From: Streptomyces sp. NRRL F-6131
GTDB taxonomy: Bacteria; Actinomycetota; Actinomycetes; Streptomycetales; Streptomycetaceae
Direction of reading: 5' to 3'
Length of the DNA: 64,000 nucleotides
Assembly (NCBI GenBank): GCA_000719695.1
Contig: JOHN01000017.1
Span: 1 to 64,000 of the forward strand
Every line of letters begins with the position of its first letter. Positions within the stretch are counted from its first letter, which is position 1. The notes beneath the pieces were generated by a model. It did not search any database. It worked only from the letters and a program-made list of their open reading frames with translations, and was not told the origin of the DNA. The position numbers were made by a program, and so were the translations under genes. Of this stretch, positions 1 to 8,386 are shown piece after piece.

Positions 1-34
1 CACCCACCCCCCTCGACCACCTCCGGAGCCCACC

Positions 35-1063
35 GTGTCCCGCCCCACCGCCCGCGTCGTCCACCTCGTCTCCCGCCCCACCGGCGAGCCCACCGCCGAC
101 GACTTCGCCTTCCTCGACGAGACCGTCCCCCTGCTCGCCGCCGGTGAGGCCCTGGTCGAGAACATCCACCAGTCCGTCGACCCGTACATGCGCGAGGAGA
201 TGGACGAGAGCGGCGGCTGGCAGCTGCACGCCCCGCTGGAGGGCCGCGCTCTGGGCCGGGTCGTCGAGTCCCGGACGCCCGCACTTCCCGTCGGCTCCCT
301 CGTCCACCACCGCCGGGCCTGGCGCACCCTCTCCGTGGTCACCCCGGACGAGGCCACCGTCCTGCCGGACTTCGCGGGCGTCCCGCTCAGCGCCCACCTG
401 GGCATCCTCGGCGGTACCGGGCTCTCCGCCTGGGTCGGCCTGACCCGGATCGCCCGTCTGCGGCCCGCCGAGACGGTCTTCGTCTCGGCGGCCGCCGGCG
501 GCGTCGGCACCGCGGCCGGCCGGATCGCCCGGCTGCTCGGCGCCGGCCGGATCGTGGGCAGTGCCGGTTCCGCCGCCAAGGTCCGCCACCTCACCGAACG
601 CCTGGGCTTCGACGCCGCCTTCGACTACCACGACGCCCCGATCGGCGACCGCCTGCGCGAGGCCGCCCCGGACGGCCTGCACGTCTACCTCGACAACGTC
701 GGCGGCGACCACCTGGAGGCCGCCATCGGCGCCCTGCGCGACCACGGCCGGATCGCCTGGTGCGGGGCGGTCGCCCAGTACAACCGCCTCCAGTCGCCGC
801 CGCCCGCGCCGCGCAACCTCTTCGACGTGGTCGGCAAGAGCCTGCGACTGGAGGGCTTCCTGGTACGCGACCACCTCGACGCCCGGCCCGAGCTGTACGA
901 CTTCCTCGTCCCGCACCTGCGCTCGGGCGCGGTCGCCCCGGACGAGACGGTCGTCCGGGGCTTCGAGAACGTCGTCGACGCCTTCCTGGGCATGCTCAAG
1001 GGCGCCAACACCGGCAAGATGATCGTCCAGCTCGCCGACGAGCCGCACCGGGGACGACGGTAG
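35..1063 (+). CDS. NADP-dependent medium-chain oxidoreductase, zinc-independent
   Basis: Encodes 342 aa resembling the curcumin reductase/leukotriene B4 dehydrogenase branch of the medium-chain dehydrogenase/reductase superfamily, which reduces activated C=C bonds of enones with NADPH. A GroES-like N-terminal half (about 1-130) precedes a Rossmann domain with the AAAGGVG nucleotide-binding loop near residues 152-158. The cysteine/histidine zinc ligands of alcohol dehydrogenases are not seen, which fits a zinc-free reductase. GTG start, with GGAG seven bases before it. The gene is read away from the sigma factor gene that follows on the other strand. Family assignment is firm; the substrate cannot be told. 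Confidence 0.85.
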   Translation: MSRPTARVVHLVSRPTGEPTADDFAFLDETVPLLAAGEALVENIHQSVDPYMREEMDESGGWQLHAPLEGRALGRVVESRTPALPVGSLVHHRRAWRTLSVVTPDEATVLPDFAGVPLSAHLGILGGTGLSAWVGLTRIARLRPAETVFVSAAAGGVGTAAGRIARLLGAGRIVGSAGSAAKVRHLTERLGFDAAFDYHDAPIGDRLREAAPDGLHVYLDNVGGDHLEAAIGALRDHGRIAWCGAVAQYNRLQSPPPAPRNLFDVVGKSLRLEGFLVRDHLDARPELYDFLVPHLRSGAVAPDETVVRGFENVVDAFLGMLKGANTGKMIVQLADEPHRGRR

Positions 1064-1120
1064 GGCCGACGGCACGGCCGGCAGGCCGGACGACACCGGA
1101 TGACAAACCCGCTCACGGGC

Positions 1121-1996
1121 CTACACCAGGACCGTGAGCCGCAGCCCCGCCAGCCGCGCCGGATCCGCCACCACCTCGAACCCGGCCACCCGGCCGGCCG
1201 CCACCTCGAACCGCAGCACCAGCCGCAGCCGCCCGTCCGGCGCGATCGCCGCCCCCACCTCGCCGTCCACCAGCACCGGCACCCCGAAGCGCGCCCGTCG
1301 TCCGATCACCCTGGTCTCCCGTGCCACGTCCTCGGCACCGCGCAGCACCGCCGGACGGCCGACGGGCAGGGCGGCCGGGTCGGCCCGGCGCACCACGTCC
1401 GGCGCGAGCACGGCGAGCAGGGCATCCAGATCACCGCCCCGGGCGGCGGCCAGGAACGCCTCCACCACCTCCCGGTTCGCCGACCCCACCCGCTCGCCCG
1501 ACCCCGCCGGGTCGCCCGCCCCCGCCGGGTCGCCCGTCCCCCGCACCCGCCGCCGGGCCCGGCTCGCGAGCTTCTTCGCCGCCACCGTATTCCGGCCGAC
1601 GATCGGCCCGATCTCCTCGAACGGCACCGCGAACCCGTCGTGCAGCACGAACGCGACCCGCTCGGCCGGCCCCAGCCGGTCCAGCACCACCAGCATCGCC
1701 CGGCCCACCTCGTCGACCAGCTCCGCCTCCACCTCCGGGCCGTCCACCAGCCCGTCGACGACCGCCGCCGCCGTCCTCCTCCCCCGCAGCACGTCCAGGC
1801 AGATCCTCGACACCACCGTGGTCAGCCACCCCGGCAGGTTCTCGACCCCGGCCGCGTCGACCCGCTCCAGTCGCAGCCAGGCCTCCTGCACGGCGTCCTC
1901 GGCCTCCGCCGCCGAGCCGAGCATCCGCCGCGCCACCGCTCCCAACCGCCCCCGCTCGGCCTCGAACCGCGCCGCCAGCTCCTCGCGCCCGTCCAT
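1121..1996 (-). CDS. ECF RNA polymerase sigma factor, SigJ/ECF41-like with SnoaL-like C-terminal domain
   Basis: A 291-aa alternative sigma factor. Region 2 lies at about 8-75 (AEAEDAVQEAWLRL), region 4 at about 110-160 (RLGPAERVAFVLHD, then a helix-turn-helix with RNTVAAKKLASRARRRV), and a SnoaL-like C-terminal domain at about 172-291 ending in a DPARL motif like the NPDKL signature of ECF41. In that family the C-terminal domain takes the place of a separate anti-sigma factor and tunes activity (known for the family). I do not see the usual WLPEP linker motif. AAAGGTG is a good Shine-Dalgarno before the ATG. It is divergent from a flavin reductase-like gene, the kind of oxidoreductase partner often regulated by ECF41 factors. 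Confidence 0.88.
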   Translation of the reverse strand: MDGREELAARFEAERGRLGAVARRMLGSAAEAEDAVQEAWLRLERVDAAGVENLPGWLTTVVSRICLDVLRGRRTAAAVVDGLVDGPEVEAELVDEVGRAMLVVLDRLGPAERVAFVLHDGFAVPFEEIGPIVGRNTVAAKKLASRARRRVRGTGDPAGAGDPAGSGERVGSANREVVEAFLAAARGGDLDALLAVLAPDVVRRADPAALPVGRPAVLRGAEDVARETRVIGRRARFGVPVLVDGEVGAAIAPDGRLRLVLRFEVAAGRVAGFEVVADPARLAGLRLTVLV

Positions 1997-2070
1997 CGGT
2001 CACCTTTCCGTCCGGTCCCTCGTCACCGGGTTGACGATGCCCACTCCCCGAAGGTGACCAGGAGCCTCCC

Positions 2071-2757
2071 GTGCCCACCTTGCTCCACCTCGACTCCAGC
2101 GCGAGCCCGCTCGACCGCTCCGTCAGCCGCCGTCTCACCGCCCGTTTCGCCCGGGCCTGGCAGGCCCGGCACGGCGCCGCCGGCTACCGCCACCGCGACC
2201 TCGCCACCGACCCGGTCCCGCTCGTCGGCGCGGGCTACGCCTCTCTCGGCGTCCGCGTCGAGCGCCACGGCGCCCCCGTCCCGCTCGGCGACGTCCCGTC
2301 CTTCGCCACGAGCCCCGCCGAACTCCACGAGTGGTCCCTCACCCACCCCCTGATCACCGAGCTCCACGCCGCCGACACCCTGCTGCTCGGCGTCCCGATG
2401 TACAACTTCACCGTCCCCGCCGCCCTCAAGGCGTGGATCGACCGCGTCACCTTCCCCGGCGCCCACGTCGACCCCGCCACCGGGGACGGCCGGCTCACCA
2501 CCACCCGCGTCGTCGTCGTCACCGCCCGCGGCGGCGGCTACGGCCCCGGCACCCCGCGCGAGCCCTTCGACTTCCAGACCCCCTACCTGCGCGCCTGGTG
2601 CACCGAACACCTCGGCGTCCCGGACGCCCACCTCCGCTTCGTCCACGCCGAACTCACCCGCGCCGCCGACGTCCCCGCCCTCACCCCCTACCGCGACCTC
2701 GCCGCCACCTCCCTCTCCACGGCCCGCACCACCCTGACCGCCCTCGCCACCGTCTGA
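2071..2757 (+). CDS. FMN-dependent NADH:azoreductase-like flavoprotein
   Basis: 228 aa with a flavodoxin-like fold of the AzoR/NQO family. The N-terminus carries a phosphate-binding loop (SSASPLDRSVS), and the PMYNFTVPAALKAWIDR segment is the classic FMN-binding signature near residues 108-125; ARGGGYG near 151 is the second flavin loop. Such enzymes reduce quinones and azo compounds with NAD(P)H. GTG start with GGAG seven bases upstream. It is transcribed divergently from the ECF41-like sigma gene, 74 bp away, so it is a plausible target of that sigma factor (inference). Slightly longer than the usual 200 aa. Confidence 0.85.
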   Translation: MPTLLHLDSSASPLDRSVSRRLTARFARAWQARHGAAGYRHRDLATDPVPLVGAGYASLGVRVERHGAPVPLGDVPSFATSPAELHEWSLTHPLITELHAADTLLLGVPMYNFTVPAALKAWIDRVTFPGAHVDPATGDGRLTTTRVVVVTARGGGYGPGTPREPFDFQTPYLRAWCTEHLGVPDAHLRFVHAELTRAADVPALTPYRDLAATSLSTARTTLTALATV

Positions 2758-2764
2758 GCACACC

Positions 2765-2796
2765 GAAGGGCCGACGGGACCACCCGCCGGCCCTTC
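2765..2796. terminator. Hairpin terminator after the azoreductase gene
   Basis: Fourteen-base arms GAAGGGCCGACGGG and CCCGCCGGCCCTTC with one mismatch and a four-base loop, beginning 8 bases after the stop codon. No U-tract, as is usual in actinobacteria. Confidence 0.75.
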
Positions 2797-2907
2797 CCGG
2801 TCACGCCCTGCCCGGTCACGCCCTGCCCGGTCACGCCCTGCCCGGTCCCGCGCTACCGGTCACGCCCTGCCCGCGCCCGCGCCACCGGCCACGCCCTGCC
2901 CGCGCCA
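2796..2907. repeat. 15-bp tandem repeat tract
   Basis: Three exact head-to-tail copies of CCCGGTCACGCCCTG (2796-2840) followed by degenerate copies alternating with CCCGCGCC-type units. It lies in the intergenic stretch between the azoreductase terminator and the 3' end of the convergent YccF gene. No coding role is apparent. Confidence 0.8.
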
Positions 2908-2925
2908 CCGGGGCCAGGGCCCCCG

Positions 2926-3327
2926 CTACCGGCCGCCCCACGGCTCGTCGGTCGAGACGATCTCCCTCCCCAGCGGCATCAGCGACACCGGGATGAGCTT
3001 GAGGTTCGCCCACCCGAACGGGATCCCGATGATCGACAGGAACAGCGGAATGCTGGTGACCAGGTGCATCAGCGCCAGCCACCACCCCGCGAAGACCAGC
3101 CAGATCACGTTCCCGACGCACGACGGCGCCCCGGCGTCCGGCCGCTCGACGGCCTTGCGCCCGAACGGCCAGATCACGAACCCGGCCAGCCGGAAGGAGG
3201 CGATGCCGAAGGGGATGGTGATGATCAGGATGCAGCAGATGATCCCCGCGACCACGTAGCCGATCGCCATCCAGATGCCGCAGAAGATCAGCCAGATCAC
3301 ATTCAGAACGAAGTCGATCACCTTCAT
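2926..3327 (-). CDS. YccF domain-containing membrane protein
   Basis: 133 aa from ATG 3327. Two copies of the same module are visible, NVIWLIFCGIWMA...IPFGIAS and NVIWLVFAGWWLA...IPFGWAN, at about 7-55 and 70-120, each with hydrophobic stretches able to cross the membrane. This duplicated layout is the hallmark of the YccF/DUF307 inner-membrane family, whose biochemical role is unknown. GAGAGG lies 9 bases before ATG 3327; a GTG nine bases further upstream (3336) would overlap it, so the ATG is preferred. Convergent with the azoreductase gene. Confidence 0.85.
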   Translation of the reverse strand: MKVIDFVLNVIWLIFCGIWMAIGYVVAGIICCILIITIPFGIASFRLAGFVIWPFGRKAVERPDAGAPSCVGNVIWLVFAGWWLALMHLVTSIPLFLSIIGIPFGWANLKLIPVSLMPLGREIVSTDEPWGGR

Positions 3328-3479
3328 GCCCGGCACCCTCTCACGTACGACGGCCCATCCCTACGACCCTACGACCGGCCGATTCCCGCCGCCCGCCGTG
3401 TCCACGCCCCCGGAGCCCCCACCTCGGGGATCGCTCCGGGTGCCCGCCCACCCCACGGAGGAGACCGGACCCGGACCGG

Positions 3480-4430
3480 TCAGAGCGGGGTGACGGCCTT
3501 GAGGATGAGGAGCAGGGCGACGGCCGCGTTGAGGGCGGAGAGTGCGGAGGCGGCGGTGCCGAGGGCGGCGACCAGCGCGGCGAGGCCGGCGGGGGTGCGG
3601 GCCGGGGGCCAGTTGCGGGCGCTGGGGACGGGGCCCAGCAGGGCGGCGACCCGGCGGGGGACGGGGCCGGGGGCGGCGAACGCGGGGAGGACCGTGGAGG
3701 CCGCGGGCGGCCGGTGGGAGGCGAGGGCGGCCCGGGCGACGGCGCGGGCGGTGACCCGGCGGTCACCGACGGCCTGCGCGGACTCCTCGTCGGCCCAGCG
3801 CTCCGCGCTGTAGGCGACGGCACGCTGCAGCGGGCGCAGGAACGGGTTGACGCAGCCGGCCAGCTGGGTGGCCAGCAGGTGGCGGTGGTGCCGGTGGGTC
3901 AGGTGGGCGCGTTCGTGGGCGAGCAGGGCGGCCCGTTCGTCCTCGGCCAGGCCGGCGAGCATGCCGGTGGAGACGACCACCCGCCCGGGCGAGCGCGACG
4001 AGCCGGGCAGCGCGTAGGCGTACGGGGCCGGGTCGGGGAGCAGGGCGACGTCGGAGGCGGCGGGCAGCGCGCGGCCGAGGGCCCGCCGGGCACGGACGCG
4101 GATCCGCCGGTGCCGGACGAGGGTGCGACCCACCGCGAGCAGGACGACGGCGAGGACGAGCAGCGCCGCCGTGCCGACGGTCTCGTGGTAGGGCAGGGCG
4201 TCCCGGACCTCGGGGTCGGACCAGCTGTCGGGCAGCGGGTTGCCGGGGAGCTGGGCGGTGCCGACGACGCCGATCAGGCCGAGGCTGACCGCGCTGCACA
4301 GCGCCATCACGATGCTGAAGCCGGTGAGCAGCCGGGCGGCGCCGCGCGGGTGGAGGTGCTGTTCGGTGAGCCGGGCGACGGGCAGCGCCGTCAACGGCAG
4401 GACGAGCGGGAGGAAGACGAAGAAACCCAC
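3480..4430 (-). CDS. M56-family membrane metallopeptidase (BlaR1/MecR1-like)
   Basis: 316 aa with hydrophobic helices at about 3-20, 35-60, 85-105 and at the C-terminus. The zinc motif HERAH sits at about 168-172 (LLAHERAHLTHRHH) in the cytoplasmic-type metalloprotease domain. In BlaR1/MecR1 this domain leads to loss of the BlaI/MecI repressor after a signal is sensed; the actinobacterial short form lacks the penicillin-binding sensor domain, so its signal is unknown. It follows the BlaI-like gene on the same strand with a 10-bp gap, the standard paired arrangement. Confidence 0.88.
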   Translation of the reverse strand: MGFFVFLPLVLPLTALPVARLTEQHLHPRGAARLLTGFSIVMALCSAVSLGLIGVVGTAQLPGNPLPDSWSDPEVRDALPYHETVGTAALLVLAVVLLAVGRTLVRHRRIRVRARRALGRALPAASDVALLPDPAPYAYALPGSSRSPGRVVVSTGMLAGLAEDERAALLAHERAHLTHRHHRHLLATQLAGCVNPFLRPLQRAVAYSAERWADEESAQAVGDRRVTARAVARAALASHRPPAASTVLPAFAAPGPVPRRVAALLGPVPSARNWPPARTPAGLAALVAALGTAASALSALNAAVALLLILKAVTPL

Positions 4431-4440
4431 GGTGAGGAGG

Positions 4441-4890
4441 TCAGCCTTCGCGGTCGGGGGCCGGGGCGGTGGCGCTGTCGAGCAGGGTGCGCAGCAGTTC
4501 CTCGTCGTGCGGGAGCAGGGCGGTGACGAAGCTGGCGAGCACGGCGTCCCGGTCGGGTTCGCCGTCCAGGACGCGGCGCATCCGCAGGGCGGCGAGGCCG
4601 GCGGCGTCCGAGGAGGCCTGCCAGAGGTAGGAGCGGCCGGAGCGGGTGCGGGTGACGGCGGCCTTGGTGTGCAGCCGGGAGAGGATGGTCATCACCGTGG
4701 TGTACGCGAGGCCGCCGTCGAGGCGTTCCTGGACCCAGCCCGCGGTGGCGGGACCGGGTGCCTGTTGGAGCACCGCCAGCACCTGCGCCTCCAGCTCGCC
4801 CTGGCCGCGCCGACGGGCCCGCGGGTCGCCGGCCACCGGGGCGCGGGTGTCCTCTGCGGGGTCCGCGGTGTCCTCTGCCATGCCGGTCAT
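4441..4890 (-). CDS. BlaI/MecI/CopY-family repressor
   Basis: 149 aa. The winged-helix DNA-binding domain covers about 30-100 (LEAQVLAVLQQAP, then TTVMTILSRLHTKAAVTR, then the wing GRSYLWQA); the C-terminal 40 residues form the dimerisation part with an alternating hydrophobic pattern. Start is either ATG 4890 or ATG 4881; AGG is 9 bases before the second. It is followed by the M56 protease gene 10 bp on and preceded by ctaD with only 27 bp between, so the three may share a transcript. Mycobacterial BlaI is known to control respiratory and ATP synthase genes, which makes the neighbour relevant. Confidence 0.87.
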   Translation of the reverse strand: MTGMAEDTADPAEDTRAPVAGDPRARRRGQGELEAQVLAVLQQAPGPATAGWVQERLDGGLAYTTVMTILSRLHTKAAVTRTRSGRSYLWQASSDAAGLAALRMRRVLDGEPDRDAVLASFVTALLPHDEELLRTLLDSATAPAPDREG

Positions 4891-4917
4891 CCTAACGAGC
4901 AGGTAAAGGACCGGGAA

Positions 4918-6636
4918 TCAGCGCTGTGGTTCGCGGGCGTTCTGCCGCTGGTCGAGTCCGGCGATCTCGGGGTGGTGGAGGTCGAAGGCGGGCGATTCGG
5001 AGCGGATCCGGGGCAGGGTGACGAAGTTGTGCCGGGGCGGCGGGCAGGAGGTGGCCCACTCCAGGGAGCGGCCGTAGCCCCACGGGTCGTCGACGGTGAC
5101 CCGCTCGCCGTACTTGGCGGTGTGCCAGACGTTGTGGAGGAACGGCAGGGTGGAGATGCCGAGCAGGAAGGAGCCGATGCTGGAGACGGTGTTGAGCGTG
5201 GTGAAGCCGTCGGCGGCGAGGTAGTCGGCGTAGCGGCGGGGCATGCCTTCGGCGCCGAGCCAGTGCTGGACGAGGAAGGTGCTGTGGAAGCCGACGAAGA
5301 GGGTCCAGAAGTGGATCCGGCCGAGCCGCTCGTCGAGCATCCGGCCGGTGAACTTGGGCCACCAGAAGTGGAAGCCGGCGAACATCGCGAAGACCACCGT
5401 CCCGAACACCACGTAGTGGAAGTGGGCGACGACGAAGTACGAGTCGGAGACGTGGAAGTCGATCGGCGGGGCGGCGAGCAGCACCCCGGTGAGGCCGCCG
5501 AAGAGGAAGGTGACCAGGAAGCCGACGGTCCACAGCATGGGGGTCTCGAAGCTGAGCGAGCCCCGCCACATGGTGCCGATCCAGTTGAAGAACTTCACCC
5601 CGGTGGGCACCGCGATCAGCATCGTCATGATCGCGAAGAAGGGCAGCAGCACCTGCCCGGTGACGAACATGTGGTGCGCCCAGACGGTGATCGACAGGCC
5701 GGTGATGGCGATGGTCGCGGCGATCAGGCCGGAGTAGCCGAAGACCGGTTTGCGGCTGAAGACCGGGATGATCTCGGTGACGATGCCGAAGAACGGCAAC
5801 GCGATGATGTAGACCTCCGGGTGCCCGAAGAACCAGAACAGGTGCTGCCAGAGCAGCGCTCCGCCGTTGGCCGCGTCGAAGGCGTGCGAGCCGAACCGCC
5901 GGTCGGACTCCAGGCAGAGCAGCGCGGCCGCCAGCACGGGGAAGGCGAAGAGCACCAGCACGGCGGTGAGCAGGGTGTTCCAGACGAAGATCGGCATCCG
6001 GAAGAGCGTCATCCCGGGGGCCCGGAAGCAGACGATCGTGGTCACGAAGTTGACCGAGCCCAGGATGGTGCCGAAGCCGGAGAAGGCCAGGCCCATGATC
6101 CACAGGTCGGCGCCGAGGCCGGGGCTGTGTTCGGCGCTGTTGAGCGGCGCGTAGGCGAACCAGCCGAAGTCGGCGGCGCCGTCCGGGGTGAGGAAGCCGA
6201 GGACGGCGATCAGCGAGCCGAACAGGTACAGCCAGTAGGCGAGCGCGTTCAGCCGGGGGAAGGCGACGTCGGGGGCGCCGATCTGCAGCGGCATGATCCA
6301 GTTGGCGAACCCGGCGAACAGCGGGGTCGCGAACATCAGCAGCATGATCGTGCCGTGCATGGTGAAGAGCTGGTTGAACTGCTCGTTGGAGAGCAGCTGC
6401 AGCCCGGGCCGGGCCAGCTCGATCCGCATCAGCATCGCCATCAGCCCGCCGACCAGGAAGAACAGGAAGGCGGTGGTGAGGTAGAGGGTGCCGATCCGCT
6501 TGTGGTCGGTGGTGGTCAGCCAGCCGACCAGGGCCCGGCCGCGCCGGCGGCGGGCGGCGGCGCGCCGCCGTGCCGACCGCGGGGGGTGCGAGCGGCGCGG
6601 GGGCTGCTCCACGGGGTCCTTCGGCAGAAGAGTCAC
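4918..6636 (-). CDS. ctaD: Cytochrome c oxidase subunit I (aa3-type), stand-alone copy
   Basis: 572 aa, the catalytic subunit that reduces O2 and pumps protons. The low-spin haem ligand region ([10 protein letters not shown]), the CuB/cross-linked Tyr motif [10 protein letters not shown], the CuB histidine pair (HHMF) and the haem a/a3 ligands (HFHYVVFG) are all present, with about 12 membrane helices. GTG 6636 is chosen because GGAAGG lies 8 bases upstream; the reading frame stays open further upstream but that stretch is low-complexity. No ctaC, ctaE or ctaF is adjacent, so this looks like a second, isolated subunit I that would need partners encoded elsewhere. Followed closely by the blaI/M56 pair. 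Confidence 0.93.
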   Translation of the reverse strand: MTLLPKDPVEQPPRRSHPPRSARRRAAARRRRGRALVGWLTTTDHKRIGTLYLTTAFLFFLVGGLMAMLMRIELARPGLQLLSNEQFNQLFTMHGTIMLLMFATPLFAGFANWIMPLQIGAPDVAFPRLNALAYWLYLFGSLIAVLGFLTPDGAADFGWFAYAPLNSAEHSPGLGADLWIMGLAFSGFGTILGSVNFVTTIVCFRAPGMTLFRMPIFVWNTLLTAVLVLFAFPVLAAALLCLESDRRFGSHAFDAANGGALLWQHLFWFFGHPEVYIIALPFFGIVTEIIPVFSRKPVFGYSGLIAATIAITGLSITVWAHHMFVTGQVLLPFFAIMTMLIAVPTGVKFFNWIGTMWRGSLSFETPMLWTVGFLVTFLFGGLTGVLLAAPPIDFHVSDSYFVVAHFHYVVFGTVVFAMFAGFHFWWPKFTGRMLDERLGRIHFWTLFVGFHSTFLVQHWLGAEGMPRRYADYLAADGFTTLNTVSSIGSFLLGISTLPFLHNVWHTAKYGERVTVDDPWGYGRSLEWATSCPPPRHNFVTLPRIRSESPAFDLHHPEIAGLDQRQNAREPQR

Positions 6637-6847
6637 GTGCCGCGCCTTCCGGCTCCGGGGCAGGGGTCGCACCAGCAGTACCGGCCGGTCCCCCGGAGCG
6701 GCCGGGGGCGCGCGGGGCGGGTCACCCGAACAGGTGCGGTCCGGTTGCCCGGCGGCGGGCGGGGTCGGACGGTCGAAGTCCGTACGTCTCTCCGCACACC
6801 TGTCCGGGGCGCCTGTCCGGCCCCGGCGTCCGGTCCTGGAGGAATCC

Positions 6848-7321
6848 ATGAGCAGCAGCACGTCGTCCACGCCTCCCGACCAGCCCCCGCCCTGGCGCTC
6901 GGGCACGGGCCAACCGCCGCCGACCTCGCACGGCGGGTTCCGCGACTGGGCGCCCGGCTTCGTGGTGTTCGCGGGTGTCCTGATGCTGATCAACGGCATC
7001 ATGGAGGTCCTGCGGGGCATCATGGCGGTCCACGACGACGAGGTCTTCCTGACCACCGACCGCTACGTCTTCCGGTTCGACCTCACCGGCTGGGGCTGGA
7101 TCCACATCGTCGTCGGCGCGCTGGTGGCGCTGGTCGGCGCGTTCCTCCTCACGGGCGCCACCTGGGCCCGCTACGCCGGTATCGCGCTCACCGCGGTGAG
7201 CGCCGTCGACAGCTTCCTGGCGATGCCGTACTACCCGGGCTGGTCGATCGTGGTGATCGCGCTCGACGTCTTCATCATCTGGGCGTTGTGCATCCACAGG
7301 CCCGACGCCGCCGGGCACTGA
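6848..7321 (+). CDS. DUF7144-type small membrane protein
   Basis: 157 aa. A Pro/Ser-rich cytoplasmic tail of about 30 residues is followed by four hydrophobic segments (about 34-60, 78-100, 103-122, 124-148). The pattern of [25 protein letters not shown] followed by a soluble loop and [20 protein letters not shown] is that of a family common in streptomycetes; no biochemical function is known to me. ATG with GGAGG six bases upstream. Divergent from ctaD across a 211-bp gap. Confidence 0.75.
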   Translation: MSSSTSSTPPDQPPPWRSGTGQPPPTSHGGFRDWAPGFVVFAGVLMLINGIMEVLRGIMAVHDDEVFLTTDRYVFRFDLTGWGWIHIVVGALVALVGAFLLTGATWARYAGIALTAVSAVDSFLAMPYYPGWSIVVIALDVFIIWALCIHRPDAAGH

Positions 7322-7334
7322 TCCCGCCGACCGT

Positions 7335-7367
7335 GGTGGTCCGGACCCCGCCCGGGTCCGGACCACC
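7335..7367. terminator. Bidirectional terminator hairpin
   Basis: Perfect 14-bp stem GGTGGTCCGGACCC / GGGTCCGGACCACC with a 5-nt loop, between convergent genes, 14 bases after one stop and 6 before the other. Confidence 0.82.
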
Positions 7368-7372
7368 CCGCG

Positions 7373-8386
7373 TCACGCCCGCGCCCGCTGGGTGAGCGCG
7401 ATGCAGAGCAGCACCGCCACCGCCGTCACCGGCGCGGCGGCCGGGAGTTCCTCGCCGAGCAGCAGCACCGACCAGGTCAGCGTCAGCAGCGGCTGCGCCA
7501 GCTGGAGCTGACTCGCCCTCGGCACCCCGATCGCCGCCATCCCCCGGTACCAGACCACGAAGCCGCCGAACTGCGAGACCGCCGCCGTGTACGCCAGCCC
7601 GGCCACTGCCTTGGCACCGATCTCCACCGGTTCGGCGGGCAGCGCCAGCGCGGTGGTCAGCGCGGTGACCGGCAGCGCCGCGACCACCGCCCAGCCGATC
7701 ACCTGCCAGCCGGGCAGCTCCCGGGAGATCCGCCCGCCCTCCGCGTACCCCGCCGCGCAGATCAGCAGCGCCGCGAACAGGTAGAGGTCGGCGATGCCCG
7801 GCCGGCCGTGGCTCTGCAGCAGCGTGAAGCCCAGCACGGCGGCCGCCCCGGCCAGCGCCGCGCCCCAGAACAGCCGGGACGGCCGGGTGCCCGAGCGCCG
7901 GGTGCGCACCGCGGCGACGGCCGCGGTGGCCAGCGGCAGCACTCCGATGACGACGGCCGAGTGCGCGGTCGAGGAGGTCCGCAGGGCCAGCGTGGTGAGC
8001 AGCGGGAAGCCGAGCACGCAGCCCGCCGAGACCACCAGCAGGCCGGGCCAGTGGCGGCGCTCGGGCAGCGGGACCCGGGCCGCCGCCAGGCAGAGCGCGG
8101 CGAGCACACCGGCGATCAGGCCGCGCAGACCGGTGGCCGTCCAGGGGCCGAAGCCGGTCAGCGCCCAGGCGGTGGCCGGGAAGCTGAAGGAGAAGGAGAG
8201 GACACCCAGAGCGGCCTGCGCGGTACCGGCGGAGTCCGCCCGGGCGGGCGCGGGAGCCGGCAGGGACGCGGCGGCCCGTGTCGGGGAGGAGACCGGAGCC
8301 GGACCCGGCGCCTGAGGCGCAGCCGTGGCCGTAGCGGACCGGGCCGCTATCGCGGAAGTCGGGGTAGCGCTATCTTGTGCTCTCAT
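7373..8386 (-). CDS. EamA/DMT-superfamily transporter
   Basis: 337 aa with about ten membrane helices from residue 57 on and two EamA half-repeats, the second ending in the conserved QLAQPLLTLTWSVLLLGEEL-type segment. The first 55 residues are Ala/Pro-rich and of low complexity. DMT exporters carry small metabolites or amino acids out of the cell. It is divergent from a MocR-type regulator and the two ATG codons overlap within the same CATG, so this transporter is likely the regulator's target (inference). No ATG or GTG is seen between residue 1 and the first helix that would give a shorter protein, which supports the start despite the overlap. Confidence 0.85.
   Translation of the reverse strand: MRAQDSATPTSAIAARSATATAAPQAPGPAPVSSPTRAAASLPAPAPARADSAGTAQAALGVLSFSFSFPATAWALTGFGPWTATGLRGLIAGVLAALCLAAARVPLPERRHWPGLLVVSAGCVLGFPLLTTLALRTSSTAHSAVVIGVLPLATAAVAAVRTRRSGTRPSRLFWGAALAGAAAVLGFTLLQSHGRPGIADLYLFAALLICAAGYAEGGRISRELPGWQVIGWAVVAALPVTALTTALALPAEPVEIGAKAVAGLAYTAAVSQFGGFVVWYRGMAAIGVPRASQLQLAQPLLTLTWSVLLLGEELPAAAPVTAVAVLLCIALTQRARA
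8345..8374. promoter_or_regulatory. Direct-repeat operator candidate and -10 box for the MocR gene
   Basis: CGCTATC occurs at 8345-8351 and 8368-8374, 23 bp apart start to start, about two helical turns, which is the usual layout for MocR-type regulators that bind direct repeats. TATCTT at 8371-8376 ends 8 bases before ATG 8385, so the transcript may be leaderless and the second repeat would overlap the -10 box. Confidence 0.5.

Noticed and set aside
6637..7056. 140-codon N-terminal extension of ctaD
   Set aside because: The stretch is low-complexity, overlaps the divergent membrane protein gene, and lacks the GGAAGG ribosome site present before GTG 6636.
4240..7395. Very long plus-strand open frame (1,051 codons) over ctaD and blaI
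   Set aside because: It is antisense to well-identified genes; low-complexity product and no family match, an artefact of GC-rich sequence.
8325..8384. 20-codon upstream extension of the MocR gene
   Set aside because: It overlaps the divergent transporter and the operator-like repeats; ATG 8385 begins the conserved domain with a well-placed -10 box.
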